In this document: positions 46,248-57,692 of the stretch, in pieces
Numbering within the stretch: position 1 is the stretch's first letter
How the letters are laid out: each line of letters opens with the position of its first letter
Assembly: GCA_024449915.1 (NCBI GenBank)
Contig: JAMZAV010000108.1
Span: 1,674,001 to 1,738,000, forward strand
DNA: 64,000 nt
Reading direction: 5' to 3'
From: Sweltsa coloradensis
Lineage: Eukaryota > Arthropoda > Insecta > Plecoptera > Chloroperlidae
Notes under the pieces: generated by a model
Databases searched by the model: none
What the model saw: the letters and a program-made list of their open reading frames with translations, nothing else
What the model was told of the DNA's origin: nothing
Translations under genes and position numbers: made by a program

Positions 46248-46896
46248 TAATAGTGTCGTTATGTGCATTTTTATGATACTTTTTTTTGCATTCCGATACT
46301 TGATCAGTTTCAATGCCGATATTTGTGATTAGAAGCCCATCTACATTTTAAGAAATTGATTACAAAAAGAGGCATTTAAAAATATTTCAGAGATGTAAAG
46401 TTTTTTTGGTTTCGTTTCTATTGATGCAATGGTGTAATACGCTATCGCTATACGATGTTGATGAACAAACATTAACAATTTGCCAACCGAAAAGTAAATG
46501 TATTAAAATGTGAGTGTATGTCTCATTTTGATAAACATAATAAATATTGAACATTTTTCAATACACAAACGAGATTTATAAGTGCACCAGTCACATTTCT
46601 ATCTTTCTGTGTCCGAGTGCAAGCTAATGAATAGGCTCTGAACGTAGGCTGGTTTCCACACCTGACGGCTTTATGCACGGATGAGTGCGCCCAGCACACT
46701 AACTCGTGCCCCCCCCCTCCCCCCGGCAGTGACGAGGTGTCAGGTGGTCTGAACCGAGTGTGAATCAACAGGTGATAAGAGCCGAGATAACAGTTTAGGC
46801 GCTGCCTTCTTTACTGATCCACAGCCGCTACGTGGCCTAGAGGGTTTAGTACGCTGATCTCACGGTGGCGTAGAAGACGATCAATGAGTAGAGGAC

Positions 46897-47100
46897 AGAT
46901 TCCGAAACCGGTTAAAAACGGTTAAAAAGTGGCAGGGAGAATAGATTCCGAAACCGGTTGAAAAGTCGACATGGGTAGAGGCCAGATTCCGAAACCGGTT
47001 GAAATGTCGACATGGGTAGAGGCCAGATTCCGAAACCGGTTGAAAAGTCGACATGGGTAGAGAGAAGAGATTCCGAAACCTGTTGAAATGTCGATTTTTG
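46897..47100 (+). repeat. Minisatellite, 41-46-bp unit, five copies
   Basis: AGATTCCGAAACCGGTTGAA begins units at 46897, 46943, 46984, 47025 and 47068, most followed by AAGTCGACATGGGTAGAGGC. Steps are 46, 41, 41 and 43 bases. Each unit carries a CCGGTT and a GTCGAC palindrome. Confidence 0.85.
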
Positions 47101-47299
47101 CTACCTTTTCCTGCAGCCAGTAATTTTCTGACTGTCAAACTTTTCATCATTTAGATCGTTTTTAAACAAACTTTCAAAATTGTTTGTTGATAAAGAAGAA
47201 GTCAATCACCAAAGCTTACGTCTTTGGACTTACAAAAAAATCAATAGTCATTGAATTGATTTTATTCGATTATAGTCTAACTTTTAAAATAGATGAAAA

Positions 47300-47400
47300 T
47301 TCAACTGAAAATCAATTCTGTGACTGAGTGGGTAGACTCTAAAATACGATTATATTTTTATATATTTTATTTAAATACATACATTAAATACAAATAAAAA
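47300..47400 (+). mobile_element. Family C SINE tail fragment
   Basis: ACTGAAAATCAATTCTGTGA, CTGAGTGGGTAGACTCTAAA and an AT-rich tail match the 3' end of the elements at 7845-8320 and 32008-32425, here on the plus strand. No head is present. Confidence 0.65.
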
Positions 47401-47555
47401 ATATATAGGCGTAGTGGAGGTGGTAACGAGAAAGAATTGACTTATCGCAGGGAATTGTGTGGTTAGTTTGCTGTTAGAGAATAAATCCAGGACTATTTTC
47501 TAGTAGTTAAAAAGCCTGAGAAAAACCTCGTTACTATTACCGGACAATACCTCAC

Positions 47556-47688
47556 CTGTTTCATTTCCACAATATCGGAGTAACGACCGACCGAGTGCCT
47601 CACATGCTGAACACAGGTCGCACTCATTGACTATGAATGAACAGTACCCGATATCACGAGGGCCATTGTCGGTATCTAAAAGAGTTGA
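47556..47688 (-). CDS. Candidate internal exon, cysteine-rich, unidentified
   Basis: A 133-bp minus-strand segment is bounded by a strong acceptor (TTTTGTTGTCTATTTCAG) and a strong donor (ACAG|GTGAGG). It is open in the phase 0 frame for 44 codons: STLLDTDNGPRDIGYCSFIV, NECDLCSACEALGRSLLRYC, GNET, with five cysteines spaced C-6-C-2-C-2-C-10-C. Base composition is more balanced than the flanks. I do not recognise the family; a secreted disulphide-rich protein is a possibility. Partner exons could be 55259-55381 and 38174-38241, whose phases fit. Confidence 0.4.
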
Positions 47689-48622
47689 CTGAAATAGACA
47701 ACAAAACACTTTCGGTTGATGTGTGAAAGTTGTGTCCTTGTATAGGTACATTGGCTCATATACAACCATAAGCCTATGACATATGCTAATTGAAGGGGGT
47801 ACCATAACATTGGACAGTAAATAATCTAGTGTTCACAGAATAACTGGTTTATACTTTTTTTTAATTGTAACTTATAAGTTATAAGTATTTATATTTTCCA
47901 TCATTATCATGTGAATCATATTCATGAACATAATAGTTATTAAGGATTATTCATTCCCTCTCTTCCAAGAGGGGTTATTTCTGTTACCATGTATCGATCG
48001 AATGAATAAATTGAATCTGAATCTGAATAAAATAGTTTGTTTTATTGAGTTTAATAAAATTATAAGTATACTTTCCTTGGTATCAATTAACACGTGACAT
48101 ACTCAAACCATCAAACGTCAATCATTTCTGGCCACTTTCGTGTAGGTAAGTCTTTTTTCTGGAGTTTTCTGAGCATTCGAAGATTTTTTTATTTTTTGCA
48201 TCCTAATTTTTCCAATTTAATGTCCAAATGCTATTTAATAGCCCTATGACATTTCCTTCCGTCCATCGTTACTCCTTACACGTACCTACACTTAGTTATC
48301 TAAAGAAGCAAGTATTAGCTAAAACAAAATTGTATCGGTATCCAACTTTGTAAATTTAACCCAATCAAAACCCCCACAACGCAAACACCCAACCATTATC
48401 ATTATATCCAATCCAATCATTTTAAAAATTTCCATTTCGGTTTTGTGTTCTCTATAGAGGGTCCATCAAGAATCGAGTGTCACCTATTCAATCACATCCG
48501 TTCTGTAAAGCTAGATCCATCCACGAGGAGCTGACAAACATGGGGTCAGCACAAGGTCATCTCTTATTACAGGCCGACACTTTGAATGAGCGGCCACTAC
48601 AGAGAAAAACTAGCCTAGTTTA

Positions 48623-48625
<3 letters not shown>

Positions 48626-48699
<74 letters not shown>
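48626..48699 (+). repeat. (CT)n microsatellite
   Basis: An uninterrupted CT dinucleotide run of about 37 units. Confidence 0.98.
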
Positions 48700-48701
<2 letters not shown>

Positions 48702-49143
48702 GCTCCTAGAGAAGCCCCCGTGCTCCATATCAGATACAGAATGCATATTATAATGAATAGAACTAGGCCTACTTCCCGTGTTAAAAAAACTCGGCTACTA
48801 ACCAATATGATAATATTGTGCTAGAGGAATAAGAACATTGAAGGGGGGGGGGGGGTGTAAGACACGTGGAATGATGGGATTGGAATGAGGCCTGGGAGTA
48901 AACCGAACAAATATTGACAGATTTCGAACACCATCAAATTTTGGAAAACGTGTCATCTTTTAATACGTATGCCTATTTATAGTTACAAACCAGATTGCAT
49001 TGCCTGAAGCTGGAAGGTTTTAATTAAATTTAATAAAGTTTTGAATTATAAATGTAATACGGAACAAATATCCTATTACTACCGTGTCGGATGTCAGCAT
49101 AGCATAACATCGGCATTAAACAAGTACAAACATTATGGAAACC

Positions 49144-49179
49144 AATCCAGAAATTAACTAATTAACTAATTTCTGGATT
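49144..49179. repeat. 36-bp palindrome formed by family A arm sequences
   Basis: AATCCAGAAATTA, a 10-base centre and TAATTTCTGGATT are exact inverted arms. The arm sequence TAATTTCTGGATTG is the same as the outer arm of the family A module at 19477-19645, so this looks like two family A ends facing each other with the tRNA-like module lost. Confidence 0.7.
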
Positions 49180-49334
49180 GATGGACTGATGGTCTGATGG
49201 ATAAGAAACGGTACCAAACATTTTACAAGTTCCTTTATTTTGTAGTCTGTACACATAAAAAAATGTATTTAATCGGTATTTAAAAAATATGTACCGTGGG
49301 CAACCTGGGACGATTAGATGTCCCTTGTCTTCAG

Positions 49335-49465
49335 CTGTCTAACTAGGTATTTGTGGAGTTAGGTCCGAGGCTGATTCAAAGAACAAAATCTCAGCAAAAC
49401 ACCCGAAAAAACCTTCTGTCAGGATTGCCGGTGGTGGAATTCGAACCCACCCCATTCACACCCAC
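49335..49465 (-). mobile_element. Family B SINE fragment
   Basis: GTCTAACTAGGTATTTGTGG, AAAAAACCTTCTGTCAGGAT and TGCCGGTGGTGGAATTCGAA then CCCACCCC match the family B body and B-box region on the plus-strand view. The A-box half is missing. Confidence 0.55.
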
Positions 49466-50789
49466 CATGAGTAAAATGATTGCTTTTCTAAAATACCTAC
49501 TCTTACTTTCAGTAATGATTTCAGTGATATGCTCCCTATCTCACATAAAATACGAACAATAAAGAACTTGACAATCTCGGTTTTTATCACAGCTTTGTTT
49601 AATCTGCAAAGGAGTTTCCGGAAAAGAAAAATATATACGCATAAAAATCGCAGTTTCTTCTGTATGAGTCAGCTCAAGATTTTAGTTTTGAGTAATGTAC
49701 AATTCGCAATGAATGTGCGATAGAGATAACCTTGCGATATACGCGATATTTTTGTTCAGGATGTTGTCGGTTTAATACTCGTCACTAGAAATCCTGACTG
49801 AAGATCCTGATTAAATTATTTGCCAGGAGCAGAAGTAAATTTTTCATAGAAAATAATGAACGAAGAAATTTATCGCAATTTGCCTATTTATAAATCGCAT
49901 AAATATTATAGGGACCGGCAAATATATCGGCATCGACATTCGATACTGTATATTTCGATTATCGATATTTATATTTTGTTAATACAAATAAAAAAATGTA
50001 TTGCTAAATAGCATTTTTAAATGCCCAGCTAAAATTGTAATAAGATGGCCTGCTCTCATCCTGCCATAAATCCCAATCGTATGTAGATATTCCCATTTTG
50101 TATCGCGTGGCTGTTGAAGAGTTGACAATCAAGTCTGGGAATAATTTATATAATTTATGATAGACTGCGAATATGAATTGTTGCTGAAGTTGTTAAAGCA
50201 GTAGTAGTTATATCGATTACAGTACTGAGATTTGATATTCATACTTCCGCCGTTGCTTTGTTACATTTGCATATTACATCATAAGGCACAGCTCTTCCGT
50301 TTATGGCCATTATAAAAATATAAAAAAGTATTCTAGAAGCAAATAATATACCGTTAGGCCTTTGCAAGTTGTGTCATGTGCTTTAAAATGTTTGAATATT
50401 TGTCTTGCATTTTTATAAAGAGGAATAGTTTTTGATAAGCCAGAACCAAAACGAAAATATATTCAATCACAAACGCAGTTTTTGCGTGCATTTAGTAGGG
50501 ACACTCCGAATGCAAAAAAATAAGATTGCGTGTTTTTTAAATCTTGTTTGATTTATTATTTATTTAATTCAACAGCATTGGATTCTTAAAAAATTTTGGA
50601 AAACAACGAAAAACTCAACATTCTTCAAATTTAAAAGTACTTTCAAACACTTCTTGTAGTTTGTTCGTTTTATAATCAATGAGTATAAAAATAAACTTCG
50701 GGAAATGAGTTATTGTTAGAGAGGATTATAAACACACATGCATGAAAGGAAATCAACCCAGAAAGTAAAAAAACTATTTCAGCGGGGTA

Positions 50790-50995
50790 TGGAGCATTAC
50801 CTATTACCTTATAACCTATTACCGGTCGAGTGCTTTACCCCTAAGCTACCGAGACGGACTTCTGAATTGTTGGTGCATTGTAGATCTGAATATATCTGGG
50901 GTTCGATACCCCGCTGTTTCTGGATTGATTTCCATAAAATCAATTACACCTACGGGTGTGTTTCCCGATCAATGAAATTGAGAAATAGACACATG
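50790..50995 (-). mobile_element. Family A tRNA-like element (Lys/Gly-like A box), rearranged
   Basis: On the minus strand CTCGGTAGCTTAGGGGTAAA then GCACTCGACCGG forms a good tRNA D-arm region (about 50820-50855), but a T arm does not follow in the normal place. A separate GGGGTTCGATACCCCG lies on the plus strand at about 50898. The downstream tail ACACCTACGGGTGTGTTTCC then CGATCAATGAAATTGAG matches the family A tail at 29780-29830. Confidence 0.55.
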
Positions 50996-51113
50996 AATTT
51001 ATTAAATACTTATTTATAATTATACTGTTTGCATATCAGGGATGGTCAAAAGACGATTAAAAAACATTTTCCCCTTTGCAAATCATCTTTATCTAACCTA
51101 TCGTAGAATGATT

Positions 51114-51293
<180 letters not shown>

Positions 51294-51339
51294 CATCGAA
51301 GGATGATTAAAACAAGCGCGATAACGTTGGTACAAAGAT

Positions 51340-51745
51340 AGGGAGCGAAGCGACTTATTTAACAGATTGTGGAAGCAGCTAACAAATATTATATTGTTTC
51401 TTTGGTGTAGGTGCCGGGTTGAAAAACATGTCCCGTTTGAAATGGTGATAGCCTCGTTTGAAATGGTGATAGCCCCGTTTGAAGTGGTGATAGCCCCGTT
51501 TGAAATGGTGATAGCCCCGTTTGAAATGGTATAGCCCCGTTTGAAATGGTATAGCCCCGTTTGAAGTGGTGATAGCCCCGTTTGAAATGGTGATAGCCCC
51601 GTTTGAAATAGTGATAGACCCGTTTGAAGTGGTGATATCCCCGGCCCTGCATCCAAGGATGACCAAAAACAATTTTTTTCTTATCGTGAGACGTGACACA
51701 CGCACAGACAAACGAACAGAGAGTGACGCATAAAGGTGAACTTCG
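51340..51745 (-). mobile_element. Repeat family X, minus-strand copy expanded by a minisatellite
   Basis: GATAGGGAGCGAAGCGAC (51340) and GAACTTCGCTCCTTGTG (51738) are the two X termini. Between them are TTGGTGTAGGTGCCGGGTTG (core), the minisatellite 51430-51645, CCAAGGATGACCAAAAACAA, TATCGTGAGACGTGACACAC and GCACAGACAAACGAACAGA. Because both ends are present, this copy defines X as an element with inverted GGAGCGAAG ends. Confidence 0.75.
51430..51645. repeat. Minisatellite, about 21-bp unit, ten copies, inside X
   Basis: GTTTGAAATGGTGATAGCCCC repeats about ten times with A/G and 2-bp length variants (two units lack GTG). It lies between the X core and the X GGATGACC block, where other X copies have only 20-80 variable bases. 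The open frames across it are repeat artefacts. Confidence 0.9.
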
Positions 51746-52194
51746 CTCCTTGTGAATTTAAAAAAGTGAAATTCTCAAATACTCGGAATAGCTCACTCAA
51801 AGTCTCCTCTTAAAGGAAACGTTTCACACGTTGGTGTTTATAGTTACTATCTGCACGCGATGAGTGCGTGCTAAACTGTTTCGCATATTACCGCACGTCA
51901 ACCGGCGCTTGGCTACTCCTATTACCACCTGACTTCCGTCCTAGATCCGCGTGCCAATCTTGCATATCAATCATAATATGCAGTTTAACACTGTATGAGT
52001 GATAGAGAGATAGATAGAATGCCCATGTGAAAGTCTGCCTCTAATTCCCACTGAGATATTTTGCCTTGTGGCCATTTTAAGAATTGACCACGACTTAAAC
52101 GCCCACTCTCATAATTAATTTTTTTACGTAAACTTATAGTTATATGCTGTCACTATTATAGTGATGTGGAAGCAATATGAATGAATGTAAAATA

Positions 52195-52560
52195 TAATTA
52201 AACGAGGGAGCGGAGCGACCGAGTGTCTCCATTCAACTCAAACGGCGCTCATTCTGTGATTCTGTCTGTCTGTCTGTACGTCAAAAATCAGCCGAACCGC
52301 TGAACAGATTGGGCTGAAATTTTAAACAGACATCCGGTACGAGTTTACTGAGAACTGCTAACAAAATCAGCTAGATTCATTACGATTTAATCCTACAATA
52401 AATTAAAATGTGATTTTTAAAATATCTATAGCATTGTTTAGTAGCAGCTAGTGGGACAATAACTACGTGGCTTGCATGGCCTATTGGTAAGTATTTAGAC
52501 TACCGCACGGAGGGTTGGGGTTCGATACCCATTAGCTCGAACTTTTTATATTTTTATACC
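52195..52560 (+). mobile_element. SINE-like repeat: TCTGTCTGTC block plus tRNA-like module
   Basis: AACGAGGGAGCGGAGCGACC, TGATTCTGTCTGTCTGTCTG, AGCCGAACCGCTGAACAGAT and TGGGCTGAAATTTTAAACAG are followed at about 52468-52545 by a plus-strand tRNA-like module. That module has A-box-like TGGCCTATTGGTAAGTAT and B-box-like GGGGTTCGATACCCATTA, then a run of T. The order of the two blocks could reflect two adjacent insertions. Confidence 0.55.
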
Positions 52561-52696
52561 CCACATATTATTTTTGAGGGGTGTTAAATGGGTAATAAAA
52601 CCTAGGTGATTTTGTTTTATCTTGGAAATTTGGTAATGTTTCACGCTAATACGTTTTGAACATGATTCGCATTTTAAATGTTCAATTTAAATAACT

Positions 52697-52859
52697 AGGG
52701 AAACGCCAAAGTCGTTGTTAAACGAGTGAGTGAGCCATGTGTTGAGTACCCGGGAACATCGCCTTAAGGCTCGATCTAGCCCAGTATGGGGAATGATACC
52801 GGATACTATACACATAGGTCACTCACTCGTTTAACAACGACTTTGGCGTTTTCCTAGTA
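52697..52859. mobile_element. 163-bp inverted-repeat element (ACTAGG ends)
   Basis: ACTAGGGAAACGCCAAAGTC plus GTTGTTAAACGAGTGAGTGA is repeated inverted at the right end with a single mismatch, giving about 40-bp arms around a 75-bp centre. A diverged terminus of the same kind lies at 9262. No clean target duplication is visible. Confidence 0.75.
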
Positions 52860-52899
52860 TTACGATATTAAAGTACCTAGGGGCAATTTGCTCCTACTC

Positions 52900-54080
52900 A
52901 AATCACTATAGCTTGTATGAATTAATATAGGACATGTAATTTAGATAACGAATCATTATTCACAAATTTGTTTTTAATTGAAATTTTGATGATACGAACG
53001 AAAAATCACCAAGGTTTTTAAACTTTTAATTTAAGAGAAGAAAATTCTAGTATTTGAATTTTTAACGTAGTCGAGACAGACGATCGAATCAATTCTGAAC
53101 ATTACAAAGTATATATAATTGCACTCTTTTACGTCTTTATTGCTGTATTAACTATATGGACCAGATATAATTTTAAGCTTCAAAGCTTCAAAACAAAATG
53201 TCTACCCAATTTGAAAAATTATAAGAGATTTTTATCACAAAAAAACTAAAAAGACCAATTGCCAAAACAATGCAAATCATAAAAAATCTGTGTTCAGGCT
53301 TTCTTATGTTTAATCTTATGAGAAAAACAAAAACTAGGATATTAGGGGGGGGGGGGAGGCCGGACTGTCCCCTAGCCCCCTAAACGAACGCCCCCAATGT
53401 TCGACAACGTAACTGCTAACAATGTCCATGATGTCACTGGACAACATGAGGAGATCGTGATAAAGAACATCAGTTTAGTTTGCATAGCCTGAGGAAACAC
53501 TTAGGTAATGACCAAGTGCTCATTATTACAATAGGGATTTTGCATTACAAATGTTTTAAGGGTATTTGAGATATTTCAACGTCGGTATTTACGATTTTTG
53601 CATTGCAAGTGTTCATGTAGTCCAGTTATGTATTTGCACAGGAATGTGAGCAAATACTAACATTACGATAGAATTACAGCTTTCCGGTTTCTCCCTTGAA
53701 ATATCGAACATTTTGAAAAGTCTCATGGGTATTTTACTAACGCAATTATATTATTGTTCAAAGAAATGTTTTGAATAAACAAAATTGCGATTTTATTTCT
53801 GTCATAGCACTATGCAAGTTGCATTGTCATTATATTAAAATTAGCTTATAACACAAAAATATTACTGGTATTCGAAAGAAAACGCTGCCGACACTTTCAA
53901 TCAATCTTAAATTTGGCATTAGATAGGTTGGGTTTTTGTTACAACACGTATTATAAAACTTTGTTTTATCATTGTTGTGGTAAAATATCTTAGTTGACGT
54001 TTGATATTATATATTTTTAATGTAAAGATATTGAAATCGAGCAGTTCTTGGAAACAGAAGAGACAATGTCACCAAAACCG
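52900..54080. other. Intergenic, AT-rich, no gene seen
   Basis: A G run at about 53346-53356 is the only distinctive feature. No exon or repeat partner was recognised. Confidence 0.5.
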
Positions 54081-54084
54081 AATA

Positions 54085-54150
54085 TTTCCACCGGCAATCC
54101 TGATTGAAATTTTCCCAAGATTTTCCTCAGTAGGAAGGTTAGTTATCCTG
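54085..54150 (+). mobile_element. Family B SINE body fragment
   Basis: CCACCGGCAATCCTGATTGA, AATTTTCCCAAGATTTTCCT and TTAGTTATCCTGGGCAAG correspond to the family B junction and body in plus orientation. Only about 65 bases remain. Confidence 0.4.
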
Positions 54151-54189
54151 GGCAAGTTTTCTTCAAAAACATAACTTTTCTCGATTTGG

Positions 54190-54362
54190 TTAGTCGGGAA
54201 ATACTCCCGTAGGTGGAATTGTTAATATGTAATACAATTCAGAAGTTAAAAAATCCATCCCGATCGGGGTTCGAACCCGAGTCTCCCACATTCCTTGTAG
54301 GCGCCTAAGCCAATTCTCGAACCTCGATCGGTTTGGATTTTTTAACTTCTGAATTGCATTAA
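54190..54362. mobile_element. Family A tRNA-like module between inverted arms
   Basis: GGTTAGTCGGGAAATACTCC and CGTAGGTGGAATT are followed by an arm CAATTCAGAAGTTAAAAAAT, the module (CCCGATCGGGGTTCGAACCC ... AGGCGCCTAAGCC ... CTCGAACCTCGATCGG) and the inverted arm ATTTTTTAACTTCTGAATTG. The module carries a minus-strand B box and a degenerate plus-strand one, as in the copy at 19477-19645. Confidence 0.65.
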
Positions 54363-54598
54363 AATAATAACATAACATGTTATGATACTAATGAAAATAT
54401 GAAACTCAAAATTACGAAGAACAAGAGATGCCTCATAACCGACAGGGAAGTCGCAAGTCCCAACTAAAAGTTTGTCAGATGTTTTCTTCAGACGGATTGA
54501 GCCCTCTTAAATATCACGATTGGCAAGTCCACTAACTGTAACACTATAACATATCACGTGAAGAGGGTCACACAAGGTAAAACATGTGTACTCTGCAG

Positions 54599-55076
54599 CA
54601 GTGGCGCACCCAGGATTTCATCCGGGGGGGGGGGGCTGACCAACCCTTGTCAGCCCCCCTCCACCCAAATTGTTCTAACAAATCCAATTCTTCGGAATCG
54701 GAAATGCACTATTTGAAAGTGGCAGCGCTGCTGATTAGGGGTGCCGGGTGAAACTTAGGTTGGGTCTAAATAGTTGCCACTAGAGCGTGTGGCGGTCATA
54801 AAAACAAAGCGCAGCTCTAAAATGAAAAAAATACCGCAAACTGACCTCAGCGCTAAACTCAAGACGCAGCAAGGTGTTTTGATTTCTTTCTTTCTTTCTT
54901 TTATTTATTTGTTTCAATTTTATTTTCATCAAAATGTATCATTCGTAAGATATATTAAAAATGAAGAGTTTTAAATATAAATTAAATGTTGGTGCTTGTG
55001 AGGAGTTCTGGCCCTCGGGGGTGGGGGGGCTTTAGCCCCAAAAGCCCCCCCCCCCCTCCCCTTGGGTGCGCCACTG
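54599..55076. mobile_element. 478-bp hAT-like MITE with 8-bp target duplication
   Basis: The termini CAGTGGCGCACCCAGG and CTTGGGTGCGCCACTG are inverted, followed inward by long G and C runs. The element is flanked on both sides by CTCTGCAG (54591-54598 and 55077-55084), a perfect 8-bp duplication. An 8-bp duplication with CAG...CTG ends is the hallmark of hAT elements. There is no transposase; the short ORF inside (66 residues) has no recognised domain. Confidence 0.9.
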
Positions 55077-55258
55077 CTCTGCAGCAAGTTGGGCATTCTT
55101 ACGTTCTTATGTATCTTAGGTAATGTAACCAAGGCGATCACATTCAAAGTGAGGTGATTGTGATTGGGAGAATGCATGATCCCCGTGTCACGACTGAACA
55201 TTGTAATAACTTCACAGTTTGACCCCGCCCACTGAAATCTCACGATAGTGGGAGTTAC

Positions 55259-55381
55259 CAACATATCAGCGATCTGATTCTGTGCGTGGCCAGGGTGGCA
55301 ACACTGGGTCGTAATTCGTGGGTCCGATCTCGGGTGTTGTTGACGAGAAGGGCTATCGAGACGACGCGCATATTTTTGCTC
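55259..55381 (-). CDS. Weak candidate exon, unidentified
   Basis: A 123-bp minus-strand segment lies between an acceptor-like CACTGATGGACAG and a donor-like TTG|GTAACT and is open in phase 0 for 41 codons (EQKYARRLDSPSRQQHPRSD ... TTQCCHPG ... ADML). It is GC-richer than its surroundings, and its phase would allow joining to 47556-47688. No homology is recognised; an alternative frame from an ATG at about 55387 is also open for some 44 codons. Treat as a lead only. Confidence 0.18.
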
Positions 55382-55449
55382 CTGTCCATCAGTGATAAAA
55401 TTTAAAAAACCCGTACCCAAAATATAATGTTCAGTTTCATTTTCCTGGA

Positions 55450-57260
55450 TACTTAGTTTGATTTACAAATTATTAGTATCTTATGTTTGTGTGTTTAAAT
55501 CCAGATTTCTCCACCTATTACATTACATGTCAGAAACTTTGTACTGATGTCATGAAAATGTAAAATAAAGAATGTTTTGTTGACACTAGTTCTAGCACAA
55601 AAATAATCTAGAATAATATTATTTTGGATTTTGTGAAAGTTACAAAAAACGTCTATGTTGGTTCTCTTTCTGGCTGCAATAACGATGTTTGATTATCTAC
55701 AATACTAAAGAGGTTTCATAATATCCTAATTGACAGCCATGCGAAATTTCATATCTATGAGATTCTTTGCTATATGGCTGTAACAAATGCTCCCAAAAAT
55801 TACATACGCACTGTTGTCTGTTGAGACAATTAGCTGTACTTCACGTTGAAAGTAAATTATAAATGAGCCTTTATCTTGAACTAGAAACCAAAACTCCTAA
55901 AGACCCCCCCCTTTTCTCCTCCCCCTCAACCATATAAAACCGAGTCTGTATTTCAACCTCACGAAGCCATCAAGGAAAAGTCCTCAAATTAGGTACTTCG
56001 TTCACTCTATGTGTTAAATATAGAATTTAAAACACTAACTTTACCGTTTCAACGTAACATTTATTTTGACGTGACAATGGATTTCTTCGTCAATGCTTAT
56101 TGTCCTACATTGTTTATCATAATTATGAACTTATTGTCCTAATTTTGAACAAACAATGCTTTTCAGGACACACCTAATTGTAGTTTTAGACGTTACTATG
56201 GAAATCTAGAACTAGATCTAACTAGAACATACAATATTCCTGAATAAAAACAAAAACTACTGCAATAACGAAATAAGTGACTTTTCCATAATTGTTTCAA
56301 CAGCGAAAATCGGCAACTATGTCTACGAAATCAAAACCAAGACGAACGATAACATCAACTTCAAAAACGACCCGTCTACGTTAATGAAAAAAAATGTACA
56401 GAATGTCAAATGTGTCACGGCTATACCCGATAGGTAGAGACTCGTGAAAATGGTTTTATTTAATCAAACCTAAATAACGCCGCTAAATGATAATACAACC
56501 ATATAACACCTCTTAATGGTTATAACACCAAATTAACCGATATTTTGCAAAATAAAACCTTATTTTGCTTTTTCCTCTCACAAAATCAACATTATCTCCA
56601 CTATTCCAAACTTACAATCTTAACTTGCTGACAATTTGAGTGTTTCTTACTTATATACAAGCTGAAACGAAAACAAAACCCTTTTTTAATTTATTTTTTA
56701 TGAAAGACTGCAGAAACGATGCTTGGGTGACATCTGTGCCATAAAAACAATCGCGATTTGTGTGCATATTGGAATTCCCTCCTGTTTTGCCATGCGAGAA
56801 ATGCAAAAATAAAATAAAAACATATAACAGCACTTTTTACATTTCTTTTAAAAACGAATATTAGAAATAATTAAAACTATTAACCTCTTCCGATAGGGGT
56901 ATAGCCACACGATGGAGCGTCACCGCTAGCAACTCCTATCCTGACAACTCGCTTCCTCAGCACCCATACATCTGTTCACAATGCTCTCATTTGACTCACT
57001 CCCCTTTTGTCCAGGAGAATTCCAATCTGGTTAGTCCAAGTTCTAAAACTATTTATACACATTTAGTGCCGGCGAACATTCACAACTCCCACATTTATTA
57101 TACGACGGCCTATCAACGAGGCATTGTATAAAGTACAATGCGATCACCTATGATCTATATCCGTTACTGTAGGCACGGTTTCCGCACTACAGCGCTATGC
57201 GACATACTCTAAGAATATCCAGATCAACAAAACTATTTCGAAAGTCAATTATAATTTTTG
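55450..57260. other. Intergenic, no gene seen
   Basis: AT-rich sequence without recognised exons, RNA genes or repeats having a partner in the window. Confidence 0.5.
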
Positions 57261-57264
57261 TAAA

Positions 57265-57480
57265 ATTTTGCCCAGGGTGCAATTCATGCCCCTCTTCAGG
57301 TGCCTCAAGTTCTTAACCATAGGTATGTTGCGGATAGGATATTTTAAGGGATGTCCGAGGGTCAATTCTTGCATTCAAAATCTCGGAAAAACCTTCAGTC
57401 TGTTCTCTGTATTGCCGGTCTCGAAACCGGGACCTCCCGAATCAGAGTCGCTCGAGCCAACATTGTCGGTTGAAATTCAA
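57265..57480 (-). mobile_element. SINE-like element, family B
   Basis: In plus view: TTGCCCAGGGTGCAATTCAT, GCCCCTCTTCAGGTGC, TAGGTATGTTGCGGATAGGA, GGGATGTCCGAGGG, AACCTTCAGTCTG, TTGCCGGTCTCGAAACCGGG, ACCTCCCGAATCAGAGTCGC, TCGAGCCAACATTGTCGG. The head is shortened: the B box has lost its GGTTCGAA core by a small deletion. Confidence 0.75.
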
Positions 57481-57607
57481 TTATAGACAAGACAATTTAT
57501 AATTTCAATCTATGACACCTTGCTATGGAAACTGTCTAGAAGCAAAATACTTTTTTATCTGTGAGAATATTGGGTTATGTTTTAAATGGAAATCAATCCT
57601 GATATTA

Positions 57608-57692
57608 ATATAGCCATCTCAGCCGGGTATCGAACCCGGGTCTCAGAATTTCTGGTCGGGTGCTTTACCTCCAAGCTACCGAGAAGGTGAAC
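57608..57692 (-). mobile_element. Best-preserved tRNA-like module (family A)
   Basis: On the minus strand a tRNA-like fold is nearly complete. The acceptor strand TTCTCGG pairs with CTGAGAT in 6 of 7 positions (one G-T). D-arm GCTT/AAGC encloses GGAGGTA, and T-arm CCGGG/CCCGG encloses TTCGATA. The anticodon stem is broken (CCCGA against TTCTG), so it is not a functional tRNA. Flanking GGATTG-type arms tie it to family A. Confidence 0.65.

Noticed and set aside
46881..47150. Repetitive 89-residue frame
   Set aside because: Translation of the 41-bp minisatellite; the units are not all in frame lengths.
48477..48824. Serine/leucine and arginine/glutamate repeat frames
   Set aside because: Translation of the (CT)n microsatellite.
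54971..55420. 149-residue continuous ORF on the minus strand
   Set aside because: Its C-terminal third is the right end of the hAT-like MITE (G/C runs), so the frame is a chance fusion; only the part 55259-55381 is kept as a weak exon candidate.
57608..57692. Functional tRNA gene
   Set aside because: Acceptor, D and T arms fold, but the anticodon stem does not pair and the module sits in a repeat family; it is a SINE head.
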